The notes beneath the pieces were generated by a model. It did not search any database and was not told where the DNA came from. It saw only the letters and a program-made list of their open reading frames with translations. This document shows positions 24,279 through 34,299 of a stretch of 64,000 bases of DNA, piece by piece (within the stretch, counting starts at the first letter, position 1; each line of letters begins with the position of its first letter). The stretch is taken from positions 1 through 64,000 of the forward strand of contig CANDMI010000005.1 in the NCBI GenBank assembly GCA_947385775.1, written 5' to 3'. The translations under genes and the position numbers were made by a program. This stretch comes from an uncultured Eubacterium sp. (GTDB taxonomy: Bacteria > Bacillota > Clostridia > Lachnospirales > Lachnospiraceae).

Positions 24279-25595
24279 ATGAAAAGGAAATTATGCCGGC
24301 TGTTTTTTGGCATTCTGTGCGCCGTTTCACTTACCGGATGCGGCAAGGGCGGAAAAACAGACTCTAAAAACACAAATAAGAATGAAATGGAAAACAATAT
24401 TTCGGAAAACAAAACTTCTAAGAATAACGTTTCTGAAAATGACGCTTCGAAAAACAATGCATTAAAAAAAGTCGAGCTTGTCGTCTGGGGCGCGAAAGAA
24501 GATACCGAGCTGATGCAGGAGGTCACCTCGGGTTTTAAGGAAAACTACAAAGGGCAGGCGGATTTTCAGATTACCTTCCAGGAACAGGGGGAGTCCCAGT
24601 GCAAGGACGCCCTGCTTGGCGCCTTAGAAGATGGCGCGGACGTATTCACCTTTGCAGACGACCAGTTAAACGCCCTTGCCGCGGCCGGAGCGTTAGAGCC
24701 AATTGAACACGCGGATAAAATAAAAAGCGAAAACCTTTCCAGCGCGGTTGACGCCGCCACCGTAAACGGAAAATTGTACGCCTATCCGTTAACCGCGGAT
24801 AATGGGTATTTTCTATATTACAATAAACAGTATATTACGAAAAAACAGTTAAAAACGCTGGACGGGATATTAGACGCCGCGGCAAAATGCGGCGGGCAGT
24901 TTACCATGGACTGGTCATCGGCATGGTATGTCTATTCGTTTTTTGGAAACACCGGGCTTGAAGTCGGCCTAAACAACGACGGCATCACAAACTACTGCAC
25001 CTGGAACCAGGCGGACGGAGACATCCGCGGGATTGACGTTGCAAACGCAATGCTTAAAATCGCGGGGCATCCGGGCTTTGCAAGCTGTACCGACGAAGAA
25101 TTTTTAAACGGAGTTCAAAACGGCTCCGTAGCCGCCGGGGTCAGCGGCGTATGGAATGCCGTTGCGATAGAAAAAGCCTGGGGCGAACATGCCGGGGCCG
25201 CAAAGCTTCCAACCTTTACCTGCAACGGAAAACAGGTGCAGATGGCTTCATTTTCCGGCTGCAAACTGATCGGCGTAAACGCTTATTCCAAATATCCGAA
25301 ATGGGCCGCAAGGCTTGCCGAATGGATCACAAATGAAAAGAACCAGCAGCTTCGTTTCCAAATGCGCGGGCAGGGGCCGTCCAACATCGCGGTTGCAGAC
25401 TCAAAGGAAATCCAACGCTCCTTTGCGATCGCCGCCCTTTTAGAGCAATCCGAGTTTTCACAGCTTCAGCGGGTTGGGGGCAAATTTTGGGAGCCGGTTT
25501 CGAAATTCGCGGGAAATATGGCATCCGGCAACCTTTCCGGCCAAAGCCTGCAAGAACAGTTAGACGAAATGGCAGAGGGGATCTGCGCAAGATAA
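24279..25595 (+). CDS. sugar-binding lipoprotein, paired with a chemoreceptor
   Basis: A 438-residue lipoprotein: lipobox 'VSLTGC' (Cys at 21), then a long Asn/Lys/Ser-rich linker ('NKNEMENNISENKTSKN', about residues 30-65), then a maltose-binding-like fold ('VELVVWGAKEDTELMQEVTSGFKE', 'YAYPLTADNGYFLYYNKQYITKKQL', 'GVSGVWNAVAIEKAWGEHAGAAKLPTF'). The next gene, 30 bp on, is a chemoreceptor and no permease is near, so it probably presents a sugar, likely a maltose-type oligosaccharide, to the receptor rather than to a transporter. The linker would let it reach the receptor from the membrane. The ligand is not proven. Confidence 0.85.
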   Translation: MKRKLCRLFFGILCAVSLTGCGKGGKTDSKNTNKNEMENNISENKTSKNNVSENDASKNNALKKVELVVWGAKEDTELMQEVTSGFKENYKGQADFQITFQEQGESQCKDALLGALEDGADVFTFADDQLNALAAAGALEPIEHADKIKSENLSSAVDAATVNGKLYAYPLTADNGYFLYYNKQYITKKQLKTLDGILDAAAKCGGQFTMDWSSAWYVYSFFGNTGLEVGLNNDGITNYCTWNQADGDIRGIDVANAMLKIAGHPGFASCTDEEFLNGVQNGSVAAGVSGVWNAVAIEKAWGEHAGAAKLPTFTCNGKQVQMASFSGCKLIGVNAYSKYPKWAARLAEWITNEKNQQLRFQMRGQGPSNIAVADSKEIQRSFAIAALLEQSEFSQLQRVGGKFWEPVSKFAGNMASGNLSGQSLQEQLDEMAEGICAR

Positions 25596-25625
25596 ATATA
25601 TGTCGAAAGGATTTGTGATCGCACT

Positions 25626-27212
25626 ATGAAGAAAAAACTCACGATACAGCAACGCCTGATACTCCCAATCATCCTGCTGGGAGCTGTGGCGCTGATCTCC
25701 AATGCTCTGTCGGTATTTAATATCCGAAATGTAAATTCCAACGCTACAGACATTGTAGACGACTACATGGCAGGCTCCGAAACGCTGCAAAATATCCGCC
25801 ATACAACCACAAACATTCATAAAATGGCATTGTCCCATATCGTCGCGACGGATTATCAAACCATGATCACCGTCGTTGGGCAGATCAAAGAGGAAGAAAA
25901 GACGCTGGAAGCCTATTTAAAAGATTATCAAAAATATGTGGTGAAAAACGAAGAAGAAACCTATTCTAAGCTGCTGCAAAACTACGACTCTTTCCGGCAC
26001 GCTTTAGTGTTTCTTGTATGCGCAAGCGCGGACAGCAAGACGCAGGACGCCTATGCTTACGCAAATGGGGACGTGGCCCGCTTCGGGGACGCGATCGCCC
26101 AAAACGCCGATACGCTTTATGCATCCGTCAGCGCAAGGACCGCAAACGCAAAGCAAAAGCTTCTGCACGTCTATGCCCTCTCGCTTGCCATCGGCGCGGC
26201 ATCGATCGTATGCTGCCTGTTATTGGTGATCGCGGCTGTACGGCTTATTAAAAAGTATGTGATTAAGCCGATCAAAGGCACGGTAACGACGCTCCAGGAA
26301 AGCTCGCAAAAGCTGGACCAGGTGACAAACGAGGTGCTAAAGCGCACCCGCACCTCCGGGAAAAGCGTTCGGGGCCTTTCCTCCCTTGCAGGCTCCTTAT
26401 CTATGGCGATCCAAAAGGTGGCAAATAACGCGACTTCTATTAACGGCAGCGCCGCGGGCATCAAAGCAGATGTACATGATATGGCGGCGGAATGCAGCGC
26501 CATTACGGAATATTCCTCTGAAATGAAGGCGCGGGCAACCGAAATGGAAACAACCGCACAGACAAGTACGGAAATCATTCAAAGAAAAACCGCTGACATT
26601 CTGTCCGTCCTGGACGAAGCGATCGAAAACAGCAAAAGCGTAGACCAGGTAAACAGCCTTACAAAGGATATCCTGTCAATTTCTTCCACGACCAACCTGA
26701 TCGCGCTAAACGCATCCGTAGAAGCCACCCACGCCGGTGAAGCCGGGAAAGGCTTTGCGATCGTTGCGTCGGAAATCAAATCTTTGGCGGACTCTTGCAG
26801 CGAAACCGCCGGGCGCATCCAGGAAATTAACAAAAGCGTTACCAACGCCGTACATAACCTGTCAAAGCATTCCCAGGATATGGCAGACTATTTAAGCGAA
26901 ACGATTTTGACGGAATTTCAGGAATTTGTCCACTCCGGCAGGCAGTATAAAGAAGATGCCGAATATGTCAAAGAAATGATCGACGCATTCCACAGCCGAA
27001 CCGACCGGCTGAAAAGCTCTGTGGTTGAAATCGCGGATTCTATCGAAAGCATTACAAAGGCGATCGATGACGGCGCGGGCGGCATTAACGGGGTGGCGGG
27101 AAGCGCGAAGGATCTGGTGAATGATATGGCGGATATTACGGGACGCATGGATACGAACCGGGAGATCGTAGAGGGGTTGAAAAAGCAGATGGGGGTGTTT
27201 GCGGATTTTTAA
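25626..27212 (+). CDS. methyl-accepting chemotaxis protein
   Basis: A 528-residue transmembrane chemoreceptor. One membrane segment (about residues 13-35), an outer four-helix sensor (about 36-185), a second segment (about 186-208), a HAMP-like linker and a cytoplasmic coiled coil with the hairpin tip 'TTNLIALNASVEATHAGEAGKGFAIVASEIKSLADS' (about 355-392). It would bind CheA/CheW at the tip and be tuned by methylation. It follows the sugar-binding lipoprotein gene at once (GAAAGGA site) in one transcript ended by the terminator at 27225. A sugar-loaded lipoprotein docking to the sensor is the likely input. Confidence 0.93.
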   Translation: MKKKLTIQQRLILPIILLGAVALISNALSVFNIRNVNSNATDIVDDYMAGSETLQNIRHTTTNIHKMALSHIVATDYQTMITVVGQIKEEEKTLEAYLKDYQKYVVKNEEETYSKLLQNYDSFRHALVFLVCASADSKTQDAYAYANGDVARFGDAIAQNADTLYASVSARTANAKQKLLHVYALSLAIGAASIVCCLLLVIAAVRLIKKYVIKPIKGTVTTLQESSQKLDQVTNEVLKRTRTSGKSVRGLSSLAGSLSMAIQKVANNATSINGSAAGIKADVHDMAAECSAITEYSSEMKARATEMETTAQTSTEIIQRKTADILSVLDEAIENSKSVDQVNSLTKDILSISSTTNLIALNASVEATHAGEAGKGFAIVASEIKSLADSCSETAGRIQEINKSVTNAVHNLSKHSQDMADYLSETILTEFQEFVHSGRQYKEDAEYVKEMIDAFHSRTDRLKSSVVEIADSIESITKAIDDGAGGINGVAGSAKDLVNDMADITGRMDTNREIVEGLKKQMGVFADF

Positions 27213-27224
27213 ATTTAGAATGGC

Positions 27225-27269
27225 AAGCGCCCCGCCCGGCAGTTTTCTGCCTGGACGGGGCGCTTTTTT
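27225..27269. terminator. bidirectional terminator
   Basis: AGCGCCCCG-CCCGGCAG-TTTT-CTGCC-GG-CGGGGCGCT followed by a T run; a long GC stem between convergent genes (chemoreceptor and secreted protein). Confidence 0.9.
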
Positions 27270-28569
27270 ATGCCTTTTTCCTTTTCACCCTGCTCCATGC
27301 GCTGTAGTATACTTTCCCTTCGGATTTCTTATAGCATCTTACCCTGACATAATAAGTTTTCCCACGCTTCATGCTTATAGATATTGACGTTTTGGAAACG
27401 GATTTTACTTTCTTTGTCACCTTCTGCTTTTTGAAATCAGAAGACCTTGCGTATTGGAGCTGGTAACCGCTTGCTTTTTTGTTCTTCTGCCACTTTACCG
27501 CCGTCTTTGTGGACTTGCCTGTCAGCTTTTTGATGGACGGGGCTTGCAGGCGGTAGATTTTTATGCCTTTTTTGTTATACGCGCTTACTTTCTTGCCCTT
27601 GTATGCCTTTACCGTATAAAAATAAGCCTTGCCATTTTTGGATTTTACCGCTTTGTCGGTGTAGCTGGTTTTATTTTTCCCGCTTACCTTTGCGATCCGG
27701 CTCCAGCTGCCGCCGGAGGCCCTGCGGTATACGTAGTAGCCGGAAGCGTTGGACGACTTTGACCACTTTATCGTAATGCCAGAGGCTGCGTTTTTCGCCT
27801 CCTTTAACGCAGGCTTTTTAATCGCTTTTTCTTCTGCCGGCTGCTGCGGTTTGTCCGGCTCTGTGGGCTGTGTCGTCGGGGGGTGCAAAACGTCCTCCGG
27901 TTTGTTATCTGGTTTTTCCCCATTGTCCTGGGCAGGCGGCGTTGGCTGGTACGGATATGTGGCGCCCGGATAATAGCCGCCGCTTCCATTTGAGCTATCC
28001 GAACTGCCGGAGCCTTCCGAAATCCGTATGGACTGGGACACATCCCGGTCTTCTAAAAATATTCCGCGCACAACCTTTACATCCCCGGCATGGACCGTTG
28101 TTTCATTTCCCTCGCCCTTTACAGCCGTAACGCTTCCAATTACAAGTGTATCGCTTCCCTGCGCATAAAGCGGCTGCGTTCCCGCGATATAAATATCCAG
28201 CTTATTTTTCCCGTCGCCTGCGTATGCTTCCGTTACTTTTGCAACCCCTGCCAGCTCAGGCGCAAATGTAAATTTGGAAAATGTGCCGCCGTCAATCGAC
28301 AGCTTCATCTGGAGCGAGGACAGCTTTTCATCCGCCGCATAGGGCATGACCAGCTTTATTGTAATCACGTCTCCCTGTCTTTCCAGTAAAAGCTGGTCTT
28401 TGATCTGGCTTTCTTCCTCACCGCTTTCCGATCGCAGGCTGGCAGCCTGGGCGGGAGCAAAGTCCCGCCCGGATAAGCCGTTCCCCTCCGCGCCAGCTGC
28501 CGGAAGCGGGGACAGCGCGCCTGCAACCATCGCGCCTGACAGTAAAATCGCTGCGAATCGCTTTTTCAT
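27268..28569 (-). CDS. secreted protein with cohesin-like and two FN3 domains
   Basis: A 433-residue secreted protein. Signal peptide (1-26, ends 'PLPAAGA'); a beta-rich region (about 55-190: 'GDVITIKLVMPYAADEKLSSLQMKLSIDGGTFSKFTFAPELAG', 'YIAGTQPLYAQGSDTLVIGSV') with the layout of a cohesin-type module; a Pro/Asn-rich linker; then two fibronectin-III domains (about 255-345 and 350-433), ending in a Lys-rich tail. Its ATG overlaps the stop of the M60 peptidase gene upstream (ATGA), so the two are translationally coupled. The upstream protein carries a dockerin-like repeat, so a cohesin-dockerin pair is plausible. The cohesin call comes from pattern and position and is not certain. Confidence 0.65.
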   Translation of the reverse strand: MKKRFAAILLSGAMVAGALSPLPAAGAEGNGLSGRDFAPAQAASLRSESGEEESQIKDQLLLERQGDVITIKLVMPYAADEKLSSLQMKLSIDGGTFSKFTFAPELAGVAKVTEAYAGDGKNKLDIYIAGTQPLYAQGSDTLVIGSVTAVKGEGNETTVHAGDVKVVRGIFLEDRDVSQSIRISEGSGSSDSSNGSGGYYPGATYPYQPTPPAQDNGEKPDNKPEDVLHPPTTQPTEPDKPQQPAEEKAIKKPALKEAKNAASGITIKWSKSSNASGYYVYRRASGGSWSRIAKVSGKNKTSYTDKAVKSKNGKAYFYTVKAYKGKKVSAYNKKGIKIYRLQAPSIKKLTGKSTKTAVKWQKNKKASGYQLQYARSSDFKKQKVTKKVKSVSKTSISISMKRGKTYYVRVRCYKKSEGKVYYSAWSRVKRKKA

Positions 28570-31500
28570 GTCCCACTCCCTTCTACGCCGCCATCCGCGG
28601 ATGCGTTTGATCCTCCAATGGATTCGATTTCAATCGAAGGCAATTCCGAAATCGAAGGAATCGTAATAAAGTCCGTATCGCTGACCAGCCTTTCTCCTTC
28701 ATTTGTCTCGGCATTATCGACGCGATACAGCTCCGCCCGAACTTTCTTTCCTGCCATCTCCTTTAGCCAAGCCTCTGCGTATTGCGGCTCGATGTAATAA
28801 ATCCATTTTCCATCACCCACGTTTTGTATCGGCCCGTCTTTTGGCACGTCTGCCAAGAGAAGCTGGCCGGCATTTATGCTTCCGTCGGCGCCCTTTCCAC
28901 CGACCTCATTTCCATCTTCGTCATAAAGCATGACTACATTATACGCCGGGTTTCCTCTATAAGAGCCGGTAAATACGATCGCGCCCGGTGAGATAACGTC
29001 CTCTTGTTTGTTTCCATACTTGAACGCATTTTGCAATACGCCAACGTTTACCGTATTGCCATTATATGGTAAGCCAAACTCTACATTATCCCCGGCAACC
29101 CTGATTACGTCAATCTCGTTTACCGTAATCGGTTCCTGTCCCGTGTACTCCAGCTTTAACGCATCGGTATAATAAGCCAACTCATTTTTGTTATCGCTTA
29201 AATACGTAATTCCCCCTGCGATCAGCTGCTTTTCGATTTTCTTCCATTGTTTATCGACATCCCGAATGTAAACATTGCAGGAATCAGCGCTTCCACAGTA
29301 GCGCAAAGCCGTAACCGCATAGGATTTATCAAATTCCAGTATCAGCTGAGCATTTTGCCCATCCGCCACTGTTCCCGTAAAGAAGGTATCGTCATCACCG
29401 TCGGTCGCCTTTTTCAGCGCGGCCTGCGCCAGCGCGTCTTTCTCCTCCTTACAGTCCATATCGCCGGCAGAATCGCTCTCGCCGCCAGAAGCGTCCTTTC
29501 TGACAGAAGCCTCTGTTTCGCCAGAAGTAAAATCGGATACATCCGAGCTTGCTTTCATCGTCAGATTTTCCGCTTTGATTTCCCAGGCGGACTTATCGAT
29601 ATAGCTTTCCAGGCTGACTTTGATCGGATTCAGAGTTTTTGTCGCCACGCGGTTTAAAAACTGATCTACCAAAGTGATCTCGTATGTGATCGCACGGTTA
29701 TTCATCGTAGTGACTTTATCTTTAAACTCTACCGTGCCAGCGCCTTTTGGAACGGCGAAGCCTGCCAGCTGCCTCTCTGTCGTTTTCCCACCTGGCGCTT
29801 TGACCGTACGCGCGATCTCATACCCTAATACCTGATCCTCAATTCCAGAAGGAAGGTTTACGGTTATGCTTACTGCGCCATTCTCCTGATTTACAGCCGC
29901 AGTATTCAAGTTTGCCTGCTCCTTAGTCAGTGCGGAATTGCCTTCTGTCAGCTGATAAGCCCTGGCATTGTCGCTCGCATAATAAATCGCCCGCGTTTCT
30001 TCCGGAAACTGCGCCGCGTAGCTTTCCGTCTCCGCATCCGGCGTCATTCCCCAGCGCCTGAAAAATTCCAGGATATTTTTTCCTGCCGCCGCACAGGATA
30101 AGCGCATCAATTGCTGGTCTTTATCTCCGGTCAGCGTTAAGTTGTTAGGCGCATTCGCCGGAGTCCTGGCATAGGAATCCACCCTTGCAAAAAACAGGTT
30201 TTCAAGCTGCTCTTTATAGTCGTCATACGTCTTATAGTTATAGCCTTTATCATACGCCAGATGCAGCTGCCAGTACATGCCAAGCTGGGTAAATACATTG
30301 GTGGCGCGGCCTTTTTCATTGGAGGTCACCTTCTTATAAACCTCGTCATAAGAAAACCGCACGCTGTCATTTCGGTCTTTTGCCTGTGCAAGCACGGAAA
30401 AATAATTGTTTGTAATTTCCGCGATGGCGTATGCCCCCTGGTTGATGCAATGCCCGATTTCATGCGCAATGCCCCAGCCAAAAAACCGCCCGCTCTGATA
30501 TCTGCCCTGTGCGTCCGCGGTCACAGATGGCGAATTTACCATGCCTGCCGTTTCATTATATTCAATTCCCACATGGTTGCCGGACGCGTACATAAACGCC
30601 CCCGCAAACATCCTCTGGTAACGGATGTTTTGATGGCCGGACGGGATTTTATCAACCGCGTTTGTCGCATTTTGATTCAACCCCTTATGCTGGTAAAACA
30701 GATGCATCATATCTTCCAGCGACTGCATGGACTTTGCAAGCGTCCCTGCCTTATCCCCTGTGCCAATTCCCTTTATGACCTGGGTCGCAGGAAGGGATAG
30801 CATCATCGTATCCAGCATGATATCCGTTGCGCCAAGGATACAGTTTTCCTTTTCATAAGCGTACTTCACATTCTGGTTTTTCGAGCCCATATGCAGCTGC
30901 TCATGCGTTTGCGGCATCGTGTTTACATATGCTTCCAGTTTGGATATGTAATCGTTTATCCGCTGCATCCGCACGGATTCGTCCGTTACCTTATATAAAT
31001 CCAGTATCGGAACCTGTACGCCGCCGTTTACGCGCACCGCATAATCGTCATTGGCGCCCGCTCCTGTATACTGTACGTATAATGCGCCCCCCCGTTCCTT
31101 GTCAATCGAGCCGATCTGTGGGATCGTAATGTCATTTCGCCCGATTTTTAACGTGGCAACGACTTTAAACATCGGGCTTGATTCCGAATGGTACTGGGTC
31201 GCCACAAGCTGCAACTGGGTCGAATCCCCCGTCCGCTTGCTTCCATGCCCCGCATAAACGGTAATCTCGTCGCCCGCGGCTGCCGTAATGCCGATCGGCT
31301 GCCATGCATTCAGCCCGCCAAAGCCGCGGTTTACATCCTTCGTCGTAATCCCGCTGTGGATGCGCACCGACTCGCTTGGCTTGTCGTTTAAAATATCCTC
31401 CGCAGTCTGAAGCTCTCTTAAAAGCATCTCCCGGTCTGGATGGTATTCTCCGCTTTCCGCCTCCTTTGTATTGACCCGCGCCCGCAAACCTTCAATCGTC

Positions 31501-33878
31501 TTTTTTGTCACATCCGAACGCAGCACGGTATGAAGGTCGTCGGTATAAAGCGCCATTATCTCATCCTCCAGCGGATCGTAATGGTAGAAATAAATCTCGG
31601 AAACCGCGATCGTCCCGCTTGCAACGCTTCTGGCAAGCCCGATCTGGATCTTTTTCGCCGTGATCGCATAAGGCAGACGAAGCTTATAATATACCCTTCC
31701 TTCTTCATCCGTTTTCTTCTGTACCGATATCTGCCCGTATTGCAACAGCGTTTCTTTCCCATCCGCGTCCCAGTAACGCACCTGGGCATAGGCATAGCCG
31801 ATATCCTGGCTGACTGGCTCCTGTAAGTTGATCACCTGCATTTTATACGCTTCGTCAAATTCCACAAAAATCCCGTTTTTCCCAAGCGAATTAAAACCGC
31901 CGCTGTCCCAGCTGTTTAGCAGATAATAGGAAGCGATGTTTTGATCCACACAGCCCCATGCCGTATTGCCGGAATCTTTCGCGCTGCCTTCCATTCCGCC
32001 GCTTCCGGTATACGCGTTTGCAATATGAGGGCTGACCTGGCCGTTTTTCACTCGATTGATCAGCTTATATTTTGGCACGTTTGCAAGCTCCATGCTTGTC
32101 GTAACGGCGCTTGAAGTCAGGGAAGGCTTTCCTTCTCCGAGCTGGTTTACGCCTGTCACATAAACCATGTATTTGACCCGTTCTCCCAGCCCTGTCAGCG
32201 TATAGGCGTTTTCCGTGATCCCTTCGATCTTCGTATACTGCGATTCCTCCGCCCTTTTATAATACAGGTTATAAGATTCGCTGTCCTTCATTTTCTTCCA
32301 GGACACCTGTATGGATTTATATTTTCCAACCGCGCTTACATTATCCGGCGCGTCCGGAGGCGACGTAGGCTTTGGCTCCACCGTCACAAAATCGCTGTAG
32401 CCGCTTCGCCAAAGGCCGTTTACAGAACGCACCCTGGCTTTATATTTTTTATAGTTTTCCACCTTCTTATCATCGGAAAGGGACGACACCGACAGCGTAT
32501 TGCCTGTCACTTGTATGACCACCGGTTCATTTTTCTCTTCTTCCTTTGCGTCCCCTTCCTGTCCTGTTTCCTCTGTACTGACTTCGACTTCGTATCCGGT
32601 GATATTCTCACACGCATCCCAGTCCAGCGTAAACGACGCGCTTCCAGGCAGCGCCTTTAAATTCGTTGGGATATCCGTTTCCGGCTCCGGGATACGGCTT
32701 GCCATATCGCCAATAAACGTAACCTTGGATATTTCCGCTAAAGTCTGCTTTGCGCCTCCAACTCCTGTAATTTTAAAGACCACCCTTTTTACAGCTACCT
32801 GCGTCCCGAAGTTAATGCTGATCGTGCCGTTTTCGCTTTGCTTTACGGTTACGCCCGAGCGTGCCTGACGCAGGGAGCGTACGCTCGCGCTGTTTTTATC
32901 TGGAATCTGAATCGTCTGTTTCGTACCGTCTGCATCTGTAACTTCTATTTCCCCTTTTGTAATCGGATTGGCCGGATTGGTTTCGATTTCCATGCCTCCC
33001 GTCGATGCATTGCCGCCCTCTGCGGCAACTTCAAACGTGATCTCAACAGGCTGACCCTCTTCAATCTTTTTACCGTCATTGCGCGATAATTCAATCAGGC
33101 TTCCGTATGTTAACAGTTCCTCCGGTTTTCCTCCTGATACCTTCGTGTCCGCATGCGTCTCAACCGTTACGACGGATGCAGGAATGCCCGTTTCCACAGT
33201 GGACTGGGCTTTTCTTGCTTCCTGATATCCTTTTGAAAAATATTCCAGATCGGCTAAGTCGACCTTTCCATCCCTGTTTAAATCCGTGCACACGCTTCCG
33301 CTGTCTGCGTCTTTGCTTTTTTGCTGCGACGCGCCATCGCCCGTATCCTTCCCGGCAGCGTCCACCGCATTTGTCAATAGCTCCTTGTCCTTGCCGTCAA
33401 TTTTCCCATCCCCGTTTACGTCCCCGATCAGAAGGACTCCAGGATGCGCGCTGTTTTCATAATCATAACCGGAAACAAATCCAGTCATCAATTTGACCCG
33501 GTGCGCCCGGTCTGCTTCAACCGTAATATCCTGGCTGTAGCCTGCAAATCCAGGAGCCGTCACTTTCAGCTTATAGCTTCCAGGCTCCAGGTCTGCAAAG
33601 GACGTTTCCGCCCTTTCCGGGAACTGTTTCTCCGGGTCGTCTTCTAAAAGCGTTAACTGCTTCTCCTTATTTGTTGTTTTCCCTGCCAGCTTCACCGAAA
33701 AGTCCACCTCTCCGGCCATTTTCAGCGCCGAAATGATGGCCACATCAACCTGACCGGCTGCGGCCTTTCTGCCCGCCTGCGCTTGTTCTGGCTTATCCCC
33801 CGCCGCAGCATAGGCCGCCTTTTGGCACGGCGTTAATATCAGGATCATTGCCAGCATAAATGAAAGAAACCGCTTCAT
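28566..33878 (-). CDS. giant secreted M60-like (enhancin) metallopeptidase with dockerin-like module
   Basis: A 1770-residue secreted protein. After a signal peptide (about 1-27) come a carboxypeptidase-regulatory-like module (about 50-140), a dockerin-like pair of calcium loops (about 151-222: 'DVNGDGKIDGKD', 'DLNRDGKVDLAD'), a sheet-rich part, two fibronectin-III domains (about 405-600), a discoidin-like part and the M60 catalytic domain, with HEIGH (His1141-His1145 by the longer frame) in 'GWGIAHEIGHCINQGAYAIAEITNN'. The C-terminal third has more sandwich modules. M60 peptidases of gut bacteria cut mucins beside O-glycans. A GTG at 33884 is possible, but ATG 33878 follows GGAGAGAGGTGAG. 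Confidence 0.88.
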   Translation of the reverse strand: MKRFLSFMLAMILILTPCQKAAYAAAGDKPEQAQAGRKAAAGQVDVAIISALKMAGEVDFSVKLAGKTTNKEKQLTLLEDDPEKQFPERAETSFADLEPGSYKLKVTAPGFAGYSQDITVEADRAHRVKLMTGFVSGYDYENSAHPGVLLIGDVNGDGKIDGKDKELLTNAVDAAGKDTGDGASQQKSKDADSGSVCTDLNRDGKVDLADLEYFSKGYQEARKAQSTVETGIPASVVTVETHADTKVSGGKPEELLTYGSLIELSRNDGKKIEEGQPVEITFEVAAEGGNASTGGMEIETNPANPITKGEIEVTDADGTKQTIQIPDKNSASVRSLRQARSGVTVKQSENGTISINFGTQVAVKRVVFKITGVGGAKQTLAEISKVTFIGDMASRIPEPETDIPTNLKALPGSASFTLDWDACENITGYEVEVSTEETGQEGDAKEEEKNEPVVIQVTGNTLSVSSLSDDKKVENYKKYKARVRSVNGLWRSGYSDFVTVEPKPTSPPDAPDNVSAVGKYKSIQVSWKKMKDSESYNLYYKRAEESQYTKIEGITENAYTLTGLGERVKYMVYVTGVNQLGEGKPSLTSSAVTTSMELANVPKYKLINRVKNGQVSPHIANAYTGSGGMEGSAKDSGNTAWGCVDQNIASYYLLNSWDSGGFNSLGKNGIFVEFDEAYKMQVINLQEPVSQDIGYAYAQVRYWDADGKETLLQYGQISVQKKTDEEGRVYYKLRLPYAITAKKIQIGLARSVASGTIAVSEIYFYHYDPLEDEIMALYTDDLHTVLRSDVTKKTIEGLRARVNTKEAESGEYHPDREMLLRELQTAEDILNDKPSESVRIHSGITTKDVNRGFGGLNAWQPIGITAAAGDEITVYAGHGSKRTGDSTQLQLVATQYHSESSPMFKVVATLKIGRNDITIPQIGSIDKERGGALYVQYTGAGANDDYAVRVNGGVQVPILDLYKVTDESVRMQRINDYISKLEAYVNTMPQTHEQLHMGSKNQNVKYAYEKENCILGATDIMLDTMMLSLPATQVIKGIGTGDKAGTLAKSMQSLEDMMHLFYQHKGLNQNATNAVDKIPSGHQNIRYQRMFAGAFMYASGNHVGIEYNETAGMVNSPSVTADAQGRYQSGRFFGWGIAHEIGHCINQGAYAIAEITNNYFSVLAQAKDRNDSVRFSYDEVYKKVTSNEKGRATNVFTQLGMYWQLHLAYDKGYNYKTYDDYKEQLENLFFARVDSYARTPANAPNNLTLTGDKDQQLMRLSCAAAGKNILEFFRRWGMTPDAETESYAAQFPEETRAIYYASDNARAYQLTEGNSALTKEQANLNTAAVNQENGAVSITVNLPSGIEDQVLGYEIARTVKAPGGKTTERQLAGFAVPKGAGTVEFKDKVTTMNNRAITYEITLVDQFLNRVATKTLNPIKVSLESYIDKSAWEIKAENLTMKASSDVSDFTSGETEASVRKDASGGESDSAGDMDCKEEKDALAQAALKKATDGDDDTFFTGTVADGQNAQLILEFDKSYAVTALRYCGSADSCNVYIRDVDKQWKKIEKQLIAGGITYLSDNKNELAYYTDALKLEYTGQEPITVNEIDVIRVAGDNVEFGLPYNGNTVNVGVLQNAFKYGNKQEDVISPGAIVFTGSYRGNPAYNVVMLYDEDGNEVGGKGADGSINAGQLLLADVPKDGPIQNVGDGKWIYYIEPQYAEAWLKEMAGKKVRAELYRVDNAETNEGERLVSDTDFITIPSISELPSIEIESIGGSNASADGGVEGSGT

Positions 33879-33884
33879 ACTCAC

Positions 33885-34076
33885 CTCTCTCCTTTCCTTT
33901 TACTGCTATTTTTCCATTTTGTTCCTTCTATTATAATGGCCCTGATCGGTTATCGTCAACACTTTTATTTTTATGTTTGCGTGACCGCGGCCGGACGCGA
34001 AATTTCTGTAGCTATTATATTCCATTCGTGTTATAATAAATAAATTCGAATTTCTTTTTTTCAAGGGGGTGAGCTT
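33885..34076. other. divergent upstream gap
   Basis: Holds TATAAT (34033-34038) and an AAGGGGGTGAG site before a small plus-strand gene. No clear promoter for the M60 gene was picked out. Confidence 0.3.
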
Positions 34077-34220
34077 ATGGCAACACACGGTGAACTGATC
34101 AAAGAATTAGCGGAAAAATTAGAACGTCAGATTATTATAGACGCATTGAGCAAAATCGAATCTATGGAGGAGCTGCAAGAGTATATCGAAAAGCTCCGGG
34201 CAAAAAATGAAATGTCATAA
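34077..34220 (+). CDS. 47-residue helical small protein
   Basis: ATG 34077 is preceded by AAGGGGGTGAG, a good site; the frame has 47 codons and ends at TAA 34218. The product is a charged amphipathic helix ('ELIKELAEKLERQIIIDALS', 'KIESMEELQEYIEKLRAKN') with a heptad-like pattern. TATAAT lies 39 bp upstream and a structured terminator follows at 34348. I do not know the family. The size and helicity suggest a small regulator or a coiled-coil partner. Confidence 0.65.
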   Translation: MATHGELIKELAEKLERQIIIDALSKIESMEELQEYIEKLRAKNEMS

Positions 34221-34299
34221 GCGGTGAAAATCCGGTATCGCAAATTACGCCCATATGCAACCGAGTAAGGAAAGCGCCATCTTCCCTGCTCGCCGCGCC

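Noticed and set aside
30261-30800. 179-codon plus-strand frame
   Set aside because: It lies wholly inside the M60 peptidase gene on the other strand and has no domain-like pattern.
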